Below, one piece after another: positions 57,606-58,776 of a stretch of 58,776 bases of DNA. This stretch comes from CAYLPU01 sp964385635 (GTDB taxonomy: Bacteria > Chloroflexota > Anaerolineae > B4-G1). The DNA lies in contig CAYLPU010000021.1 in NCBI GenBank assembly GCA_964385635.1, positions 1 to 58,776 on the forward strand, given 5' to 3'. The notes under the pieces are model-generated. The model ran no database searches. It saw only the letters and a program-made list of their open reading frames with translations, and was not told the origin of the DNA. Each line of letters starts with the position of its first letter. Positions within the stretch are counted from its first letter, which is position 1. The position numbers were made by a program, and so were the translations under genes.

Positions 57606-58517
57606 ATGACAAAGAAATTGACCAGGGACAAAGTCTTTTACGCCTTCTCTGCAGATCTCGAGCCGGTACTGGAGATCGAACTGGGTGAGAAGGTGCAGAT
57701 GGAGACTCACGACTGCTTTTGCGGTCAGATGCAGTCGGAATCGGATACCATAGATGACCTGGATTGGGAGCGGGTCAACCCGGCCACCGGCCCGGTCTAC
57801 GTACGCGGGGTCCAGCCTGGGAACATCCTGGCTGTGGAGATCGAGGACGTCCAGGTGGCTGACCAGGGGGCGATGGTGACCATTCCGGGCGAGGGGGCCC
57901 TGGGCGATATCATCACCGAGGCAGAGACCCGGATCTTCCGCATGGAAGAGGGCCAGGCTATCTTCAACGACAAGGTGCGGCTGCCAATGAAGCCCATGAT
58001 CGGCGTCATCGGCGTGGCTCCGTCAGGTGAGCCGGTACCTAACGGCACACCGGATGCCCACGGCGGCAATATGGACTGCACGCTCATCGGGGCCGGTTGC
58101 ACAGTTTATCTGCCGGTCAACTCTGAGGGGGCACTACTGGGCATGGGCGACATGCATGCCGTGATGGGTGATGGCGAGATCGTAGTCTGTGGACTGGAGA
58201 TTCCGGGGGAGGTAACATTCCGCACGCGGGTGCTCACAGAGGCCAATCTACCCACCCCCTTCCTAGAGACCGCCGATCTGGTGGCCACCGTCCACTCTGC
58301 CCCCACCATTGACGAGGCCACTGATGGAGCCATCCACCGCATGGCTCAATTCCTGACCGAGATGGTGGGGATGGACGTCAACGAAGCCGGAATGATTATG
58401 AGCGTCGCTGGCGAGCTCAAGTTTTGCCAGGTAGTTGATCCTATGAAGACCATACGGTTCGAGTTCCCCAAATTCATCTTGAGCGCATACGGTTTCGATG
58501 TGAAGGCCTTGAGATAG
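57606..58517 (+). CDS. Acetamidase/formamidase family protein
   Basis: This 303-residue protein starts at ATG 57606 (AGGAGG upstream). It is beta-rich with the family motifs VQMETHDCFCGQM, NPATGPVYVRGVQPGNILAVEIEDV, MIGVIGVAPSGEPVPNGTPD, AHGGNMD, and LGMGDMHAVMGDGEIVVCGLEI. The family hydrolyses formamide or acetamide to the acid plus ammonia. It starts 35 nt after the T component and is probably in the ECF operon, so the imported compound or a breakdown product may be an amide. The DxH and HGGNMD residues expected of the active site are present. Confidence 0.92.
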   Translation: MTKKLTRDKVFYAFSADLEPVLEIELGEKVQMETHDCFCGQMQSESDTIDDLDWERVNPATGPVYVRGVQPGNILAVEIEDVQVADQGAMVTIPGEGALGDIITEAETRIFRMEEGQAIFNDKVRLPMKPMIGVIGVAPSGEPVPNGTPDAHGGNMDCTLIGAGCTVYLPVNSEGALLGMGDMHAVMGDGEIVVCGLEIPGEVTFRTRVLTEANLPTPFLETADLVATVHSAPTIDEATDGAIHRMAQFLTEMVGMDVNEAGMIMSVAGELKFCQVVDPMKTIRFEFPKFILSAYGFDVKALR

Positions 58518-58689
58518 CTGGGGAACACAGAAAGCAAAACTTGGAGCGGTAGACGAGATCCAATGGAAAGGACCACCTTCATCCAAGGGCAGCCCTTTTG
58601 CCCTTTCGCGATGATGGGCTGACCAGTCGCACGACATTCACACCTGAGGGCATCAGCCGGAGCCGCTGCCGCCGGATACCCAGAGTGTT

Positions 58690-58776
58690 ATGACGTGCGC
58701 ACCGCTCAGCCTATGCCCAGATTCTCTACCGTACATTTTCACCGAACTGCGCGGGTTGGAAGAAGAAGTACACGTC
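58690..58776 (+). CDS. Possible start of an unidentified ORF running off the window
   Basis: A frame from ATG 58690 stays open to the window end (29 codons, MTCAPLSLCPDSLPYIFTEL, then RGLEEEVHV). The FTELRGLEEEVHV end faintly resembles the first helix of GT4 glycosyltransferases. There is no ribosome site. The preceding 170 bp show only a weak hairpin (58585-58605). Confidence 0.2.
   Translation, partial: MTCAPLSLCPDSLPYIFTELRGLEEEVHV

Overview
The window is 58.8 kb of GC-rich (about 60% by eye) bacterial DNA, most likely a metagenomic or draft contig from the Chloroflexota (Anaerolineae-like). That guess rests on the MoxR/DUF58 and ABC-2 cluster, the in-frame PALSEAEG-type 24-bp repeats, abundant small GTGAAACGT and nested-hairpin repeats, and large MttB-family expansions. 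No rRNA, tRNA or CRISPR array was seen. Several genes are broken (an in-frame TGA, a 1-nt frameshift, truncated fragments). These may be genuine decay or assembly error.

Region 1 (1-12.6 kb, mostly minus strand) is a housekeeping and membrane cluster. It holds a large exported/membrane protein, an ABC-2 exporter (ATPase and two permeases), a coiled-coil membrane protein split by an in-frame TGA, HAD and NUDIX hydrolases, a decayed RelE-type toxin-antitoxin pair, a TIM-barrel epimerase, MoxR, a 36-codon ORF, an acyl-CoA dehydrogenase and the start of a DUF58 protein. Region 2 (12.9-21.6 kb) has a GT-C-like membrane protein, a Tat-exported L,D-transpeptidase, a P-loop protein, RsmD, a fused L-serine dehydratase with a probable leaderless promoter, an aminotransferase and a Cys/Met-metabolism PLP enzyme.

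Region 3 (21.6-53.5 kb) is the striking part: a methylamine/betaine-type demethylation island. It carries six members of the MttB (trimethylamine methyltransferase) superfamily, all without an in-frame TAG and so not pyrrolysine enzymes. They share only one visible corrinoid protein and one pterin-dependent methyltransferase. A divergent FCD/GntR regulator starts the main operon: regulator, pterin methyltransferase, HyuA-like ASKHA protein, corrinoid protein, MttB, MttB (frameshifted). Around it sit three Asp/Glu/hydantoin-racemase-fold proteins (two about 85% identical), a DUF523 protein, a bis-MGD molybdenum oxidoreductase, a Dpp/Opp-type ABC importer whose first permease carries a 300-residue inserted domain and whose binding protein is a remnant, a zinc alcohol dehydrogenase, a methylaspartate ammonia-lyase, and a xanthine-dehydrogenase-type molybdenum hydroxylase lying between two MttB genes. 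The inferred logic is import of N-methylated compounds, methyl transfer to the corrinoid protein and then to tetrahydrofolate, and processing of the demethylated carbon skeletons by the lyase, dehydrogenase, racemases and hydroxylases. A VapBC module lies inside the island.

Region 4 (54.1-58.5 kb) is an energy-coupling-factor importer (S component, fused A-A' ATPase, T component) followed by an acetamidase/formamidase. This suggests uptake and hydrolysis of a small amide or vitamin-like compound.
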